Position numbers and translations under genes: made by a program
Notes under the pieces: generated by a model
What the model was told of the DNA's origin: nothing
Databases searched by the model: none
What the model saw: the letters and a program-made list of their open reading frames with translations, nothing else
In this document: positions 1 through 11,174 of the stretch, piece after piece
Layout: each line of letters opens with the position of its first letter
Numbering within the stretch: the first letter of the stretch is position 1
NCBI GenBank assembly: GCA_946406115.1
Contig: OX291561.1
Coordinates: forward strand, 4,208,273-4,272,272
Direction: 5' to 3'
Length of the DNA: 64,000 bases
Origin: Apoda limacodes
Taxonomy: Eukaryota > Arthropoda > Insecta > Lepidoptera > Limacodidae

Positions 1-1258
1 CAATGTGCCTTTTTATTTTACGGCACAGTTTCAGGAAATTACTTTTTGAATTTCAAAATAACCGAATTTTAAAGATTTCAATTTCAATGTAAACAAAGCA
101 GTGTTACATATCAAAAACTTCATAATACCCTAAAATGTAAAATATAAAATTTATTGTTTCTAAATACTATCTACAAACAGTCATTTAAAAAAGGACATTA
201 CATATCAAGTTTCTCAAAATATGAAGTTCTTTTAGTTTTATTAATAAGAAAATATGTGTAAAACGATCATAACAGTTTACAAATTCCAACATTAAAGGGC
301 AAAATCAAAAAGAAGCAACGCTGACAACATTTTTAGTTAATACCGCTACTGACTAATAGATGGTGCTAGTTTCGTACTTTGAAAATGCACTTTCAACCTG
401 TGTTCAAACATTTAATATGATGTACAGATATGTAACGTAACAGTAGAGATGGGAAATACGATTTTGTGTACGACAGAAAGAGATAGTGCTATACTTCAAC
501 AAAATATTGTCAATTTTTGAACAAAGCTGATCGCTGAGCGTTTTCGTAGCCGTCAGTACGCGATTTCCGTACATAATTCGATGTCTAGAGCAATACCGCG
601 AACTGCTTGCGCGGGCACTGCGCGTTAGCAATTTCTTGCTAACTCATTGTTAATAAGGCAGCGGATTTGAAGAACCTTAAAATAACCCAAATTGACGCAG
701 AAAAACACGCCACAAGTATTGAGCAGTTTTCTATTTTTTATCATTGTGCACAATAATAATTGTAAATGTAAGCAGACTCAAAGAATTAAGACGGTCAGAC
801 AGAAGCACAAGACGAACTTATGAAGGTTCCTTGTAGCATCACAGAACTACTTGGGGTATTCTGGGTATTTTTTTTTCTATAGCTGGCAAATTTTTTATTG
901 TAATGGCGTCTGCTTCGTTTACAATTATTTTCTTTTGTTTTGACTAATGTATTACTAAAAATTATAAGTAGCCAAATAGTACTTACGAGTCAAATGTAAT
1001 CTTTTTATCCTTATTGTGGTTATGAGACGAGTTTTGACACTCTTTAACTGTACATTAAGTCTGTAAAAACGCGAGCTGTTTACAGTAAGACTTTATCGTG
1101 AACACTGAGGCAACGAGAAACGTACTTAGCCTTTTGAGGCTAACTTGAAATTGCATCACTCCGCGTGGGTCTACTCGCGTTCTAAGCGTTTTTTTTTTAA
1201 GATATGTTATATCTCCCCATAGTATGATCTAGCCTGTTTTACTTGATAGGTTCCTAAA
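1..1258. other. AT-rich stretch, nothing recognised
   Basis: No supported gene. Open frames here are short, have no recognisable motif and look like chance. I see no terminal repeats or tRNA-like boxes. Confidence 0.5.
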
Positions 1259-3056
1259 CTAAATAAAACTGTCTGACATTTCCATTGTAGGGAACATATT
1301 CAGCTGCGGAATTTTGGCATTGATTTGCACAAAATTGGCTCGGCGCCTGTTTAATTGATACCTAATCACATGGTCAGCTAAATGATTTAGCATATTTAAC
1401 CTCTCTACTGCTCTATTCAATATAGATTGGGCATCAGGTCGGTCGACTACAGTGGGATGAAAATGATTTAGTACGACACATGCAATTTTAAAATTATCCA
1501 TCAAATTCTTAAGTTAAAATATCTTGTTCTAAATATTTTAAAATCCCGTTTTAATCTCCCGTTAACGATTTTTATAACCTACCTGCATAAAGTTACCATT
1601 CTAGATTTATTTTCTTTAATAGTGGATAATTGATTTTCTCCTACATCAAGAGTCTCAGGTTTATTTACATTATAGCCCAAAGATGTGAGCAATCCGATGT
1701 CTTGGAACAGAATTACTGTCTTGAAAAAATAGTTTTACTATATCAGCATCTGATGTAGTGGCTGCATATGGACCAAATATATCCATTATGTAGCCATCGG
1801 ATGCTACCATTAAAAAGGGTTTGACCAGGTTGCTGAACTTATATAAACTGGATGTTTTTTTTAGCACAATGGGATTAATTGATTCTGTACCAAAGAGACC
1901 ATGTGGTATTAACGGATTTCTACCAGTCAGGCTTTCTCTAGTTACATGGTTTATAAATAAATGTAAAGGAATATATTGAGCTTTAAAACAGTTGCGTGCT
2001 TTTTTTATGTTACTTGATAAAAGAGTTGCAAAAATACAAATTAATGAAGCTATTCTGCGAAGAGGCTTCCCTGTTTTTATTTGCACAAAAAATAATCTTA
2101 ACGCCGTTTTTGGTTTGCGACACATGCCACCCAGTTGTCTTAAACAACCTAATATAATTAAAAACTGTGAGACTGTTCAACCTGTCCAGTATTTACATAT
2201 TTTTTCATTGGCATTTTCTACATTTTCAAAATTCACTACACCTGTATCTGATGTCTGTTTTCTTAATAAATCTATCATCAACTTGATTTGATGTAAAATC
2301 AGACATGAACTCAAATTCATTTAAAAAATCAAAATAATAGATTTTCAAATGATTCTAACAAACCCGTGTATTGGATGTAACAAATATGTGAGTGAGATTT
2401 TTTTTTCTTAAATATAAGGGCACTCAGCATTACTGCATTCAGGCACGAAACAATGACTTGGTGTATCAGCAGTGCGACTGTACCCTTGCAATAATATTCT
2501 AGTAGCATCCTCTTGAATACTGGGTTTAGAGCCAATTTCCGGGAATTGTGGGTTTGGCTGTCTTAAAGGTTCTGCAACAGAGCTGGAACCGCTTTCTGGT
2601 GCTGGTGGCGCAGCTTGAACATTTACCTCTTGTTCACTATAATGAACAGCATGGTAATGAGCTCTTTGCCAACAGGCATAGCATGCATGAGCAGCAGTAG
2701 GAATCTGAAATATTATGATGAGCTAAATAATTTACTCTTAGATCCCAAAACATATGATGAACAAACTAAAGTAGCTTTATTGATAACCTTGTTTTAACAT
2801 TGTTATAACTAGTTTTAAATGCAAAAAAGGGTCAATCAGTGAGGTATAGTTAAATATATAAATACTCATTAATATGAAAAATCTTAGATCCCTGATGAGG
2901 GCTGATAATGTTAGCTATGTATGCATGTTCATTGGTTCCGCTATGTAAAGGACGTGAGCGCCGTCTTGCTTGTCTTGACAAAGATAAACCGCAGCACACA
3001 CAAACCAGACGATGACCTAGCTGTCGGTCTTGGCTGTTGTTCACTTTCCCAGTTCT
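1259..3056 (-). pseudogene. ISL2EU-like (PIF/Harbinger-related) DDE transposase, decayed
   Basis: Read right to left, the minus strand gives the family's parts in order. First comes a Cys-rich N-terminus (HRLVCVCCGLSLSR at about 2970-3030, then HACYACWQRAHYHAV and HCFVPECSNAECPY at about 2420-2690). Next are the helical segment (KYWTG.TVSQF, then FFVQIKTGKPLRRIASL, about 2040-2200), the catalytic-fold strand KPFLMVASDGYIMDIFGPYA (about 1760-1830), and the C-terminal block (NKSRMVTLCR, VIKIVNGRLKRDFKIFRTRY, DNFKIACVVLNHFHP, 1259-1620). The transposase would cut and paste its own element by DDE chemistry. It is dead: the strand that normally carries the first Asp is missing after GTESINPIVL, there is an in-frame TAG after TLCR, and frameshifts occur near 1505 and 2125. 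A pyrimidine-rich CAG before the ACYACW segment (about 2707) may be an old intron acceptor. No terminal inverted repeats were identified. Confidence 0.8.
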
Positions 3057-3344
3057 GTTGTTAAAAGGTCAAAGCACTCTGGGCAAATATTGTCTCCATG
3101 TGCTACCTAAAAGAATAATAATAAGCCTTTTATTCAGACAATTGCATGCAAGTATCCTACAAATTAGTTTTATCTTGTAAAATATTGTATACAATTAAAC
3201 ATTATCACAATGAATCCTTGGCTGTTGGTCTGTCTACCCTCTGGCATAGGCCTCCTTCAACTCCTTCCATAATAATCTATGTTTTTCAGTCTTTGTCCAT
3301 AATTTTTAATTCTTTCCAATGTTGTCTCTCCATCTTTTATTTTG
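3057..3344. other. Intervening sequence, nothing recognised
   Basis: A possible Cys-containing leader (CPECFDLLTTELGK, minus strand, about 3047-3090) sits just upstream of the ISL2EU remnant and may be part of it. The rest shows nothing supportable. Confidence 0.35.
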
Positions 3345-3530
3345 CCATCCTCTTTCCTTTTTTTAGAGATAAGGGAATTGACAGGGGTGACAGACGTCTT
3401 AGTAAAAATTAGGTGGAAGTGGAGATGGGCAGGTCATACCATAAAAGGAACAGATATGTGGAGTAGAAGGGTAACTACCTGGTATCCGAGAATTGGAAAA
3501 AGGAAAAGAGCAACTAAAAGTAGAAAGTGA
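3345..3530 (+). pseudogene. RTE-clade LINE, 3' end of the reverse transcriptase ORF
   Basis: The plus strand reads ELTGVTDVLVKIRWKWRW, AGHTIKGTDMWSRRVTTW, YPRIGKRKR and then stops. This 'tGvtD...KwrWaGHv.r..d.rW...v..W.PR.GkRkrGRP..RW' block is the hallmark C-terminus of RTE-type endonuclease/reverse transcriptases that abound in insects. Only about 60 codons survive. Everything upstream (endonuclease and RT core) is absent, as expected for a 5'-truncated LINE copy. The GRP..RW continuation is lost to a frameshift after GKRKRA. Confidence 0.7.
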
Positions 3531-4344
3531 TTAATTAATGCTTGTTAAGCTACCAAAAGGCCACTAAAATAGCTAAGTGACTGATTTCTAAGACAAGAAT
3601 CAAGATCCATAGTTTACCATGCCTTCCAAAGCAAAGAAACACTGAACAAATACTGGAGGATAACTGAGATAACATTGCTTAAATTGCATAGCTGTTGCTG
3701 ATTTGTCAGTGCATCAGGGCTAAGAACTCTTCTTATTTCTTTCGTTAGGTAAAATCTTATAAGGAACGAGCACTACTAGTAACTGTATAATCCATATTGG
3801 ACAGAGCAAACAACCGGCCAAACCGGTAGCATTTTAAAAAACATTGCCTTAAACTCGTGTTGAATATGATAAATACACACTCACAAAGGCTGAAGTTAAA
3901 AATCAATGGAATAATAGGTGATTTGCTTACAGCCTTTAAGCGATCTTATTCAACACCAAACATTTGTAAAGTAAACTTCGTGTACTTGCTTTAATTATGT
4001 TTTATTAACTTTGTGAACGTACAAATATCACTTCTTTTCCCACTTTTTTATTCTTTCATTTGAAAACCTTGTTGTAAGCACAAGTAGATATGAAAATGTA
4101 GGTATGATTTAAAAAAACTGTTTTGTGTTTATGCGTTGGATAACTTAGTGGAAGCTACACCTGATTGATCTTCGGTGACGTTTTTTCCGTCGCATCGTCG
4201 CTCAATGTACTAACAGATTCGGTCAGGTTCTAACGGTTTGATGTTTCATTATGTATACTTCTGCTCGGGCGTTACGCGTCAGAAAAGACACCACTGAAGG
4301 TCAGTCAGATGTAGCCTAACCATAAGAAAATAAATTAGTAAGTA
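3531..4344. other. Unassigned intergenic DNA
   Basis: No coding or repeat structure could be supported in this stretch. Confidence 0.4.
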
Positions 4345-4605
4345 AAAAAATATGTTTGACTCGCCAGCCTTCATACGTCCCCACTGTTGGGGCACGGCCT
4401 ACCCTCATAAGCGAGGCTGATTTGGGCCATAGTCCACACGCGGGCCCAGTGCGGATTGTGGACTTCACATACGTCAGTTCATAAATCAGTGTACTTGAGA
4501 AATTAAGAAAAGACTCATTGTTACACGCCGACCCGGGGTTCGAACCTCCGCCACTTAGGACGTGAAGTGAAATTTTAACCCCTCGACCACCACCGACTTT
4601 ATGTT
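4345..4605 (-). repeat. tRNA-derived lepidopteran-type SINE
   Basis: On the minus strand the head at about 4600 has an A-box-like GTGGTCGAGGGG, followed by a B box GGTTCGAACC (complement of 4537-4546). A body follows that contains the words 'cagtgcggattgtgg' and 'cccactgttggggcac', which I recognise as a very common lepidopteran interspersed repeat. The tail runs into AT-rich DNA near 4345. It is not a tRNA gene: the arms do not fold as a cloverleaf and the unit continues far past tRNA length. Confidence 0.65.
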
Positions 4606-6183
4606 TGACTATCGGTTATTAATTAAGTTTATATTTTTTTTTGAAAACTACAGAGGTTTTAATTTAATAAAAGTAGCCTTACTTAACGCAACCGAAGATC
4701 AAAAACAGGCTGCATAGGTAAACCAAATTAAAATGGAAGTAACATAAAATTGTACGGCCATTGATTATTTAAAACATTAATTGTATTTTAGATTATTTGT
4801 ATTATTGATAGTGTTTTTAAAAGAGTAACTATCGAGTTTCTTGCCGGATTCTTCTCGGTTGAAATCAACAACATTGTGAACCGGCGGGAAGGTGGGAGGG
4901 TTCAAAAAATAATATTTTATAACTTTGATTATAACGTAATCTTCAAGTCTGCAACAATGAAAAAGATTGATTAATAATATTTATGGTAGTATATGTATCT
5001 AAATTAGTTGCTACGTACATCCATGTAACCCTCTTACTCAATTGTTTATGTAAAAAAAATATTTATGTAAGTGCCTACCTATGTACAATGTTTATTAGAA
5101 CTTTTAGGTAGAAAAGTACATACCTCTGGATAAGCACCGCTTTTTTCTGCTACAGACCATGATCCGTAATTCTTACTCATCATCAAATAATAAAGTAACA
5201 ACAAAATAACAATTTTAACAAACAAAGTAACAATTTTAGCAAACAAAACAGGAGATATTTTAATTACGAATAAGAGTTCGCAGCGCAGTGGTAAACTTTA
5301 TATCAAAGAGTACCCAAGCAAAGAAAAAAATCACAACGGTTCACAGAGGATAAACATACCATATGTTTGAAAAAAAAAATGCGCCTTGTCGAATCAACGC
5401 CACTTAGTCAATAATTTTTTAGAACTATTTTTGTTTTTAATTCGTCTCGGAAAACCTCTCATTACAAGCAAACAAGCAGCAAGGCTGCCATAGTCGCAGT
5501 AACGCTTGACGCCAAAAAGTTTTCGGCTACCATAGTCGCCCGGACGTTTGAGTGAATAAGGGACTGCTGGGCAAGCTGCCACTGGGGTACCCAGTAATTA
5601 AGGAGTCTCTAATTTTACAATTTCTTAGCTTTAGAAACTTTTTAACTTGTCAATGATCGATGTCTTCTTTTCTATGGGTAATTCTAGGCACATATTCTGG
5701 GTATTTATAATGAAGCCCAGAAATTTGCAATGTCTGGAAGGTGAGAGGTTGCTTTTTTAAAAATTTACTATTAATCCTAGACAATTAAATAAATTTAAAG
5801 TGGCATTCAGGTAACAACTATGGTAGGATTCGCCTATACCTAAATAGTCATATATTTTGTTGATAAAAACCCTTGGTTTCTCAGGTGTGCTACTACTGGT
5901 TTTAGTAGTTTTGAGAAAACACCTGGGGCTGTGGATAGCCTTTAGGGCATAGCCGTTAATTCATATAATTGATTTAGGTGAATGAAGCGTATGTAATTTC
6001 TTCTTTTTTGTTTGGTGATAGTTGACATCCGTCAGTATTTTGGCAAAATCAGTTAGGTCAGCGATAGCCTTATCAACTGTTTCTGCCTGTATAAGTGCTG
6101 TCATTACTTTCTCTTATATTGCTGTGGCAAGTCCCACCTGCTTATGTGTTATCTCAATGCTTTGATCCCTTAGTTTAGAGTTC
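4606..6183. other. Unassigned AT-rich DNA
   Basis: About 1.6 kb without a supportable gene. Short open frames (for example 5394-5582 on the minus strand) have no recognisable motif. Confidence 0.4.
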
Positions 6184-6456
6184 TCAGAGAGAATGGTTTT
6201 TTTTCTCAGGGTTTAAAGTATGTGCTTTAAGAAGGGCGCAACTAATCGGTATTTTATGTTTTTTACAAATAGCGTCCCTCTCGTCTTTGGACACACTTAC
6301 AAATATCTGTTTGAATGTGTTCAGTGTCTCTGGTTCCTCATAATCCACGCCGAGAGCTTCTTGATATGGGTTTACCACTAATTGTTCTTGATCTTGATTT
6401 TCATCTGAAAAGCAGGAAAGATTTGGTAAAGCATCTATCTTAGCCATTTGTAACAT
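6184..6456 (-). CDS. Unknown 90-aa ORF, probably a transposon gag/accessory remnant
   Basis: Two in-frame ATGs (6456 and 6447) open a 90- or 87-codon frame. It is acidic at the start (SCFSDENQDQEQ) and then has a segment with helical character (FVSVSKDERDAICKKHKI). I do not recognise the family. The ATG lies inside the first copy of the ~150-bp tandem repeat that follows on the right, so this may be the start of an element whose 5' untranslated region is repetitive. It could equally be a chance frame in an AT-rich area. Confidence 0.25.
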   Translation of the reverse strand: MLQMAKIDALPNLSCFSDENQDQEQLVVNPYQEALGVDYEEPETLNTFKQIFVSVSKDERDAICKKHKIPISCALLKAHTLNPEKKNHSL

Positions 6457-6790
6457 AGAAATGTTAGCGTGAATAACTCGTACTCAATGGTAGAACTATT
6501 AAATCAAACCATCTGATATCTGAGGGGTGACTAAGATTATCTTGTACTCAATGGTTAGTATTCTGTCATCTTGACAGAAAGTAACTAATCTGAGCCATTT
6601 GTAACAAAAATGTTAGCATGGGTGTCTCGTACCTAATGGCAAAGATATTAGGTCGAACTACCTAGTGCTCGTTAAGTCACTGAGAGTATCTCGTACTCGA
6701 TGGTTGGTTCTCTGTTGCTTCGTTTTAGTGTTACTACAGTATGCAAACGATAGCGTGCAAAATATTTGTGTAGGTAACTCGTACTTATTT
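6440..6790. repeat. Degenerate tandem repeat, period about 152 bp
   Basis: The block starting 'agccatttgtaaca...aatgttagc' at 6441 recurs at 6594. Each unit carries 'cgtactcaatgg'-type words twice (about 6479, 6542, 6631, 6690). A third partial unit begins near 6748 ('tagcgtgcaaaatattt') and reaches 'aactcgtactta'. The copies differ by many substitutions, so the duplication is old. Confidence 0.6.
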
Positions 6791-6824
6791 CTAGTTTATC
6801 GTGAAAATACATAGTATTTGCAGG

Positions 6825-8110
6825 TTAGGTACATCCACAGTTATAAGTACGAGGATCCAACCAAATCAATTTATGGCAACTGTTCATATGGAATGAACAG
6901 TTGCCATAAATTGATTTGGTTGGATCCTCGTCGACGGTTGCCTGCCCGGCCGACGGCCGCACCAATGACTCGCACCACAGCGCAAGTAGGTCAGAGCGGG
7001 CTCGCGCGCGCCACTGCATCCACTCCAGTTGATCTTCTCCCTGGGGCGACGCCTGCGCCTCAGCAACGCGGTCATATACCGCGGCGAGAAGCCGAGCGTC
7101 AAGCTCCCAAGGCACGCTGGCTGCCAGCGAGCAGGCCGCCTCAAAGGAGATCGTGCGATAGCCGCGCACGACCCGTATCGCCATCACACGCTGCAGCCGC
7201 CGGAGGAGCGCCCGGTTGCGGGCGCAGAGCGCGTCCTCCCACACGGGCGCCCCGTACAGCGCCATAGAGCGCACGACCCCGGCGTATAAGCGCCGACAGG
7301 TCGTGCCCGGCCCATCGTCGTTGCGCAGCAGGCGGCTAAGTGCGCCTGCCGCGCTCACCAGACGCGGCACCAGCCGCTCAAAGTGCGGCCGAAAAGTGAG
7401 GCGGGGGTCAAGAACGATGCCAAGATAGCGCATCGCCGATCCGACCTCTACCGCCTCACCTCCGACGACGACCACCGCACCGGCCGGCGGACCACGCCGC
7501 GGGCCGTGGAAGCATATAGCCTCCGTCTTCCGCAGCGCGACCTCCAGCCCAAGTCGGCGGATGCGCCGCACGACGTGTGCCGCCCCAGCGGCGGCCAGGG
7601 CGGCCGCCTCAGTGAAGTTACGGCCACGTGCCGTGACTAGTGTGTCGTCGGCGTAACATGTGACGCCGACGCCACGCAGCAGTGCGCCCCGCAGCACCCA
7701 ATCGTAACCGATGTTCCACAGGAGGGGCCCAAGAACAGAGCCCTGTGGAACGCCGCGTGTCATAGGCCGAGTGGCCCATCCTTCCCGCGTCGGATACCTC
7801 ACTTCTCGGTCAGAGAGGTAAGCCTCGACGACGCGGCACAGGTACTGCGGGAACCCGTGGTAACGGAGCGCCTCCACGATGCACACCCAGGGGAGCGTGT
7901 TGAAGGCGTTAGCGATGTCTAAGGACACCGCCAACACAACCTCACCCCGGGCGATTGCGCAGTCCGCCATCGCCTTGACCCGCCTCAAGGCATCGACGGT
8001 GGATCGGGCTCGGCGGAAGCCGAACTGGGCCTCCGAAAGGCCGGGACCGACCGTCTCGAGATGTCGCGTGAGGCGATCGGCCACGACGCGCTCAAACAGT
8101 TTGTTTGTGC
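6825..8110 (-). pseudogene. R1-clade LINE ORF2: reverse transcriptase domain (truncated both ends)
   Basis: The minus-strand frame gives a clear non-LTR reverse transcriptase of R1/TRAS/SART style. It has FGFRRARSTVDAL (about residue 21), VSLDIANAFNTLPW with the first catalytic Asp (about 56), RGVPQGSVLGPLLWNI (110-125), CYADDTLV with the YADD active site (144-147), and thumb-like and post-RT sequence (SAMRYLGIVLD, RRLYAGVVRSMALYGAPVW). The C-terminal zinc-finger region is missing: after SAGQATVDEDP the frame enters the 38-bp hairpin. The 5' end is cut too. The apurinic-type endonuclease domain is absent, and FERVVADRL is joined directly to the zinc-knuckle region of ORF1. There is no stop within the RT domain, so the RT stretch is well preserved, but the copy cannot retrotranspose. 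It is strongly GC-rich compared with the AT-rich surroundings. Confidence 0.85.
6850..6930. repeat. Perfect 38-bp inverted repeat with 5-nt loop
   Basis: Arms 6850-6887 and 6893-6930 are exact reverse complements, and the loop is 'atgga' (6888-6892). The arms begin CGAGGATCCAACC. The hairpin sits exactly where the R1-clade LINE coding frame (minus strand) loses homology, and that frame runs through it without a stop. It could be a tiny fold-back element, a snap-back product made during reverse transcription, or an assembly or cloning artefact. Confidence 0.9.
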
Positions 8111-8990
8111 ACTCACGTTGGCGCCGCCGGACACAGCCACAGATGCGGCAGCAGCAGGGCCCACACGTGGCGGCGCAGCACGCATTGCCCCGGCCGGGGC
8201 GGCAGCGGTGACAGCCGCGCGCGTTGCGGTGCGCGCATTCGACACATCGCGCACTCGCGCGCTCGTAGCACCGCTCTGGCCACGGCCACGGCCGCGCAGA
8301 GGTGCCGATACTGGTACAGTACCGGCGCGGGCGGTGGAGGCGGCCGTGGCGGAGGCATATGTCACGCGGCGGGCAACACTAGCCGCCGTCGGCCTGTCCG
8401 CAGCAACAACAGACCGGGTGCGGGGCGCGGGTAAACAGCGCGCCTCCAAGGCGCCGAAACGCTCACTCACCGCAGCAAGGACGGAGCGGCTAACCTCCTC
8501 TGTTATTGTGTGGCTGAGTGCCTGCACATCCACTGCAGCCGGTGAGGTGGCAGGAGGATTGGGAGGGGGGCGCGAGGCCTCCTGCCTCAGCGCCCTCAGC
8601 TCTGCCACCAGCTCCGCCGTTTGTTCACGTAGGCGAACGTTGTCTTCTTTCAGTTTCCTTACTTCCGTCTTCATTAGACGAGCCTCTTCGGAGGCCGTCA
8701 GTTCGCCAAGTCTGACCACAGCCTCAGTAATTCCCGCTGTGGCCTTTTTTAAGCCACCGACGAGTTCACCTTTTAGGTTTTTTGATTTTTTCTTACCTCA
8801 TTTATATATGTGACGCAGCGCGTCACCTCCTTCATGAGCTGAGCCGCCGAAAGCTCGCCGGTCGATTCGCTGTCGTCGGTGGTACGTCCCGACGACAGAC
8901 GCAGCGTCGTGCGCCGGAGCTCCTCCGTGGAGGCTGCAAGCTCCTCCTCGGCTCGCAGCCGTCGACGGACGTCGAAACAGTGTTTCAAGA
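8111..8990 (-). pseudogene. R1-clade LINE ORF1 (gag-like), partial, frameshifted
   Basis: The minus strand from about 8990 reads LRAEEELAASTEELRRTT and later AAQLMKEVTRCVTYINEV. After a one-base insertion near 8778 it continues in another frame as KSKNLKGELVGGLKKATAG, VVRLGELTASEEARLMK and a coiled-coil-like stretch KTEVRKLKEDNVRLREQTAE. A Pro/Ala-rich linker and a Cys-rich zinc-knuckle-like tail (ARCVECAHRNARGCHRC, about 8170-8270) follow. The first part matches the better-preserved ORF1 of the second R1-clade copy at 61787-62228. ORF1 proteins of this clade bind element RNA and direct the particle to its target. The zinc-knuckle end is fused to the RT part of ORF2 at about 8105 by an internal deletion. 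Confidence 0.8.
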
Positions 8991-9345
8991 ATGGTTTGTA
9001 AGGCTCAAAATGATTAGTTTGAATTTTAGGTGTCGGCGACCTGCTGTGTCTCGCGGTGGCTTGGCTGCGGTTCAGAGTTCGTCTGCGAGTACGTCGGGGC
9101 CGGCGTCTCTTCGGGCTGGAACAAGGCCCGCGATGTGGGTTTCGCGAGCGGCTATAGCTTGGTGATTTCGAACGTTGTTCCCGATGTTTTTTGTGTTTTC
9201 GAAGTTTGTCCAAATATTTTACTAATTTTTTGATAGATTTCCGGTAATTTCCCATGATATTAACGTGTTTGAATTGATAAACACTTAAACGCGCTGAAAA
9301 GAAGAGACACATGGTGTTGCCACAGCGAAAATCGTACAATCCCAT
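8991..9345 (-). pseudogene. Arg/Ser-rich ORF start joined to the LINE ORF1 fragment
   Basis: An ATG at 9345 opens a frame that runs through 8773. Its first ~115 residues are unrelated to the LINE: after a second ATG (MGNYRKSIKKLVKYLDKL) comes a basic, RS-rich tract (KSPSYSRSRNPHRGP, SPKRRRPRRTRRR). The frame then crosses into LINE ORF1 at about 8990 without a stop. RS-rich starts like this are common in insect retrotransposon gag proteins and in splicing-type proteins. I cannot say which this is. The fusion is probably an accident of a LINE insertion or truncation. Confidence 0.4.
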
Positions 9346-9578
9346 TTTATTTTCTCCTAAACAAGTCGTGATATATACTGAGCAGAGAGGGATACTTCAC
9401 TGTTTACTCCAACTATATTTCAGATCACCGTGAAATAAAATAGGCTACAAATTCATAAACCTACTTTGTACTAAAAACGATGATAAGGCAGGTCAATATC
9501 TTTTAGTTGGCAGAAAGGGACGATTATTTCGTTACTATGGGGCCATTACCGGCATTTGCCTCTGCGGAGAGCCGAGGG

Positions 9579-9741
9579 TCGATTCCGTAAAAAGATTGCT
9601 AACCTTTTTTGAAAGAAATAAGATATACATTGCGGTTTCGCGACAATTAATGAATTTCATACGTAATCTCAAATGCGCAATGTACATCTTATTTCTATGG
9701 ATTTCAAACGAGAATTGTTAGCTGTCATTTTACGGAATCGA
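9579..9741. repeat. Fold-back MITE, about 163 bp
   Basis: The ends are inverted copies: TCGATTCCGTAAAA with GCTAAC a few bases inside on the left, and the same words reversed on the right, ending ACGGAATCGA. Inner segments also pair ('agaaataagat.tacattgcg' on the left against its reverse complement at about 9675-9700). There is no coding capacity. Target duplication is not clear. Confidence 0.6.
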
Positions 9742-11174
9742 GCCGCCGGACGCGTTGGGATTTGAAAATTGAGACACACATACTAGTATTGTACCTAACG
9801 ATACAGACCGGAATCTTTCAGGGCGAGGGGAATACCGCTACTTTTTCTACAATTTCAATATACTAGTAATCGCCGTTTTTGCAAGTTTAGCAATGTATCT
9901 ACTTGAAAAACCTTATAATGTCTGATATCAATAATTTGTCATTAAAAAAAAAACTACTAAGCTGTTTATTAGTATAGCATACACATCTATATTATGCCAA
10001 TTGTAATTAGTTGCAAATGATATTTCAACTCTTTACTAATAGCGTAGTAATATTTATCTATTGTTTGGCAAATTATAAAATTAGTTTTATGCTGTCTCGT
10101 TGGTCCGTGGAGAATAAACGGACATATTTTTGTCTGTTAAAGATTATTGTGAAATTATATGTATAAATTGTGTGATTTAACTTTCAAAACTGACCATTGG
10201 ACATAGAGAATTTAAAGGCGTTTTTATTTCCCTAAACTAAACTAAAAATAAAAAAGATAATTAGAAAAAAAAAATTTACCGATTTAAAAAAAAAATTGCG
10301 ATTAGTTTATGTTATAAATTAGAAAGTGTGTGTGTCTTTTGTCTATCAATCCTTAAAGTTTTATAGTTGAACCATTTGTGATGAATTTAATATAGACATA
10401 GCTCAAACCGTAAAAGACAAGACTATTTAAAAAAATCTGTTTTCTTATTTTTTTTTTTCATATAAGTATTTTTTTGAACTATTGTTCGCACACGAGCAGG
10501 TTTTTTTACAGAAATGACAGTTTGATTATTGATCGTAGACTAGTAGTTTCTGTACAGAAAAAGTGGTCCGAGCGCTTTTTTCCCCACCAGTCCTCCCGGA
10601 AATTCATAGTATCGGAGATATGGATCTCTAACTACTCAATTTTTTACTTCCGCCTTATCTCCGGCGCTGCGGGACTAGCAGCCCCTCCGTCCTTGCGTAA
10701 CAAACTTACAGGCACTGCGTGACCCGTAGCGGCTGACAATGGTCGCCGCCGGAACTGGGCTGCTCTCCCTCCAAGCGTCCGGGCTCTAAAAACACTCTAG
10801 GGTTAAGGCAGAGCAAGACCATGGCGTTTCGGAGTTCACAGAGTTGGTTCTGAATATTTTTTTTAATAAAATAGCTTTTGCAACGTAACAGACAGTTACT
10901 TTTGCATTTGTAATATTGGTTTTATCAATACACTTACTACCCAAAAATAGAAGATTTTATGAAACTGTAAACATATGTAATAGCTTCGTTGTTAACGTTT
11001 TGCTTATTGTTCAAAGGACTTAATAAATGAAATCACAAGTTACGGCACTGTTGTATATTTTTACTTAACCGTGCTCGCGTAGTAAAAGGGAACGACTGCT
11101 GAGTTTCCCCGCGAGCGTTTGCATTGTATGCAATAATGCACTACTACACATGTAACCTATATGCATAAGCTATT
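9742..11174. other. AT-rich DNA with a GC-richer patch at 10600-10850
   Basis: Mostly AT-rich with homopolymer runs. The 10600-10850 patch has a distinctly higher GC content and ends near a run of T ('gaatattttttttaat'), so it may be the end of a retroposed copy. I do not recognise it. No gene is supported. Confidence 0.35.

Noticed and set aside
2615..2797. Small plus-strand ORF of 60 codons
   Set aside because: Its reverse strand carries the Cys-rich ACYACWQRAHYHAV segment of the ISL2EU remnant, so the plus frame is a shadow.
4530..4605. tRNA gene (A/B boxes)
   Set aside because: Boxes are present but no cloverleaf forms, and the unit continues as a SINE.
6818..8813. Long plus-strand ORFs opposite the R1-clade LINE
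   Set aside because: Antisense shadows created by the high GC content of the LINE; the minus strand has the conserved RT motifs.
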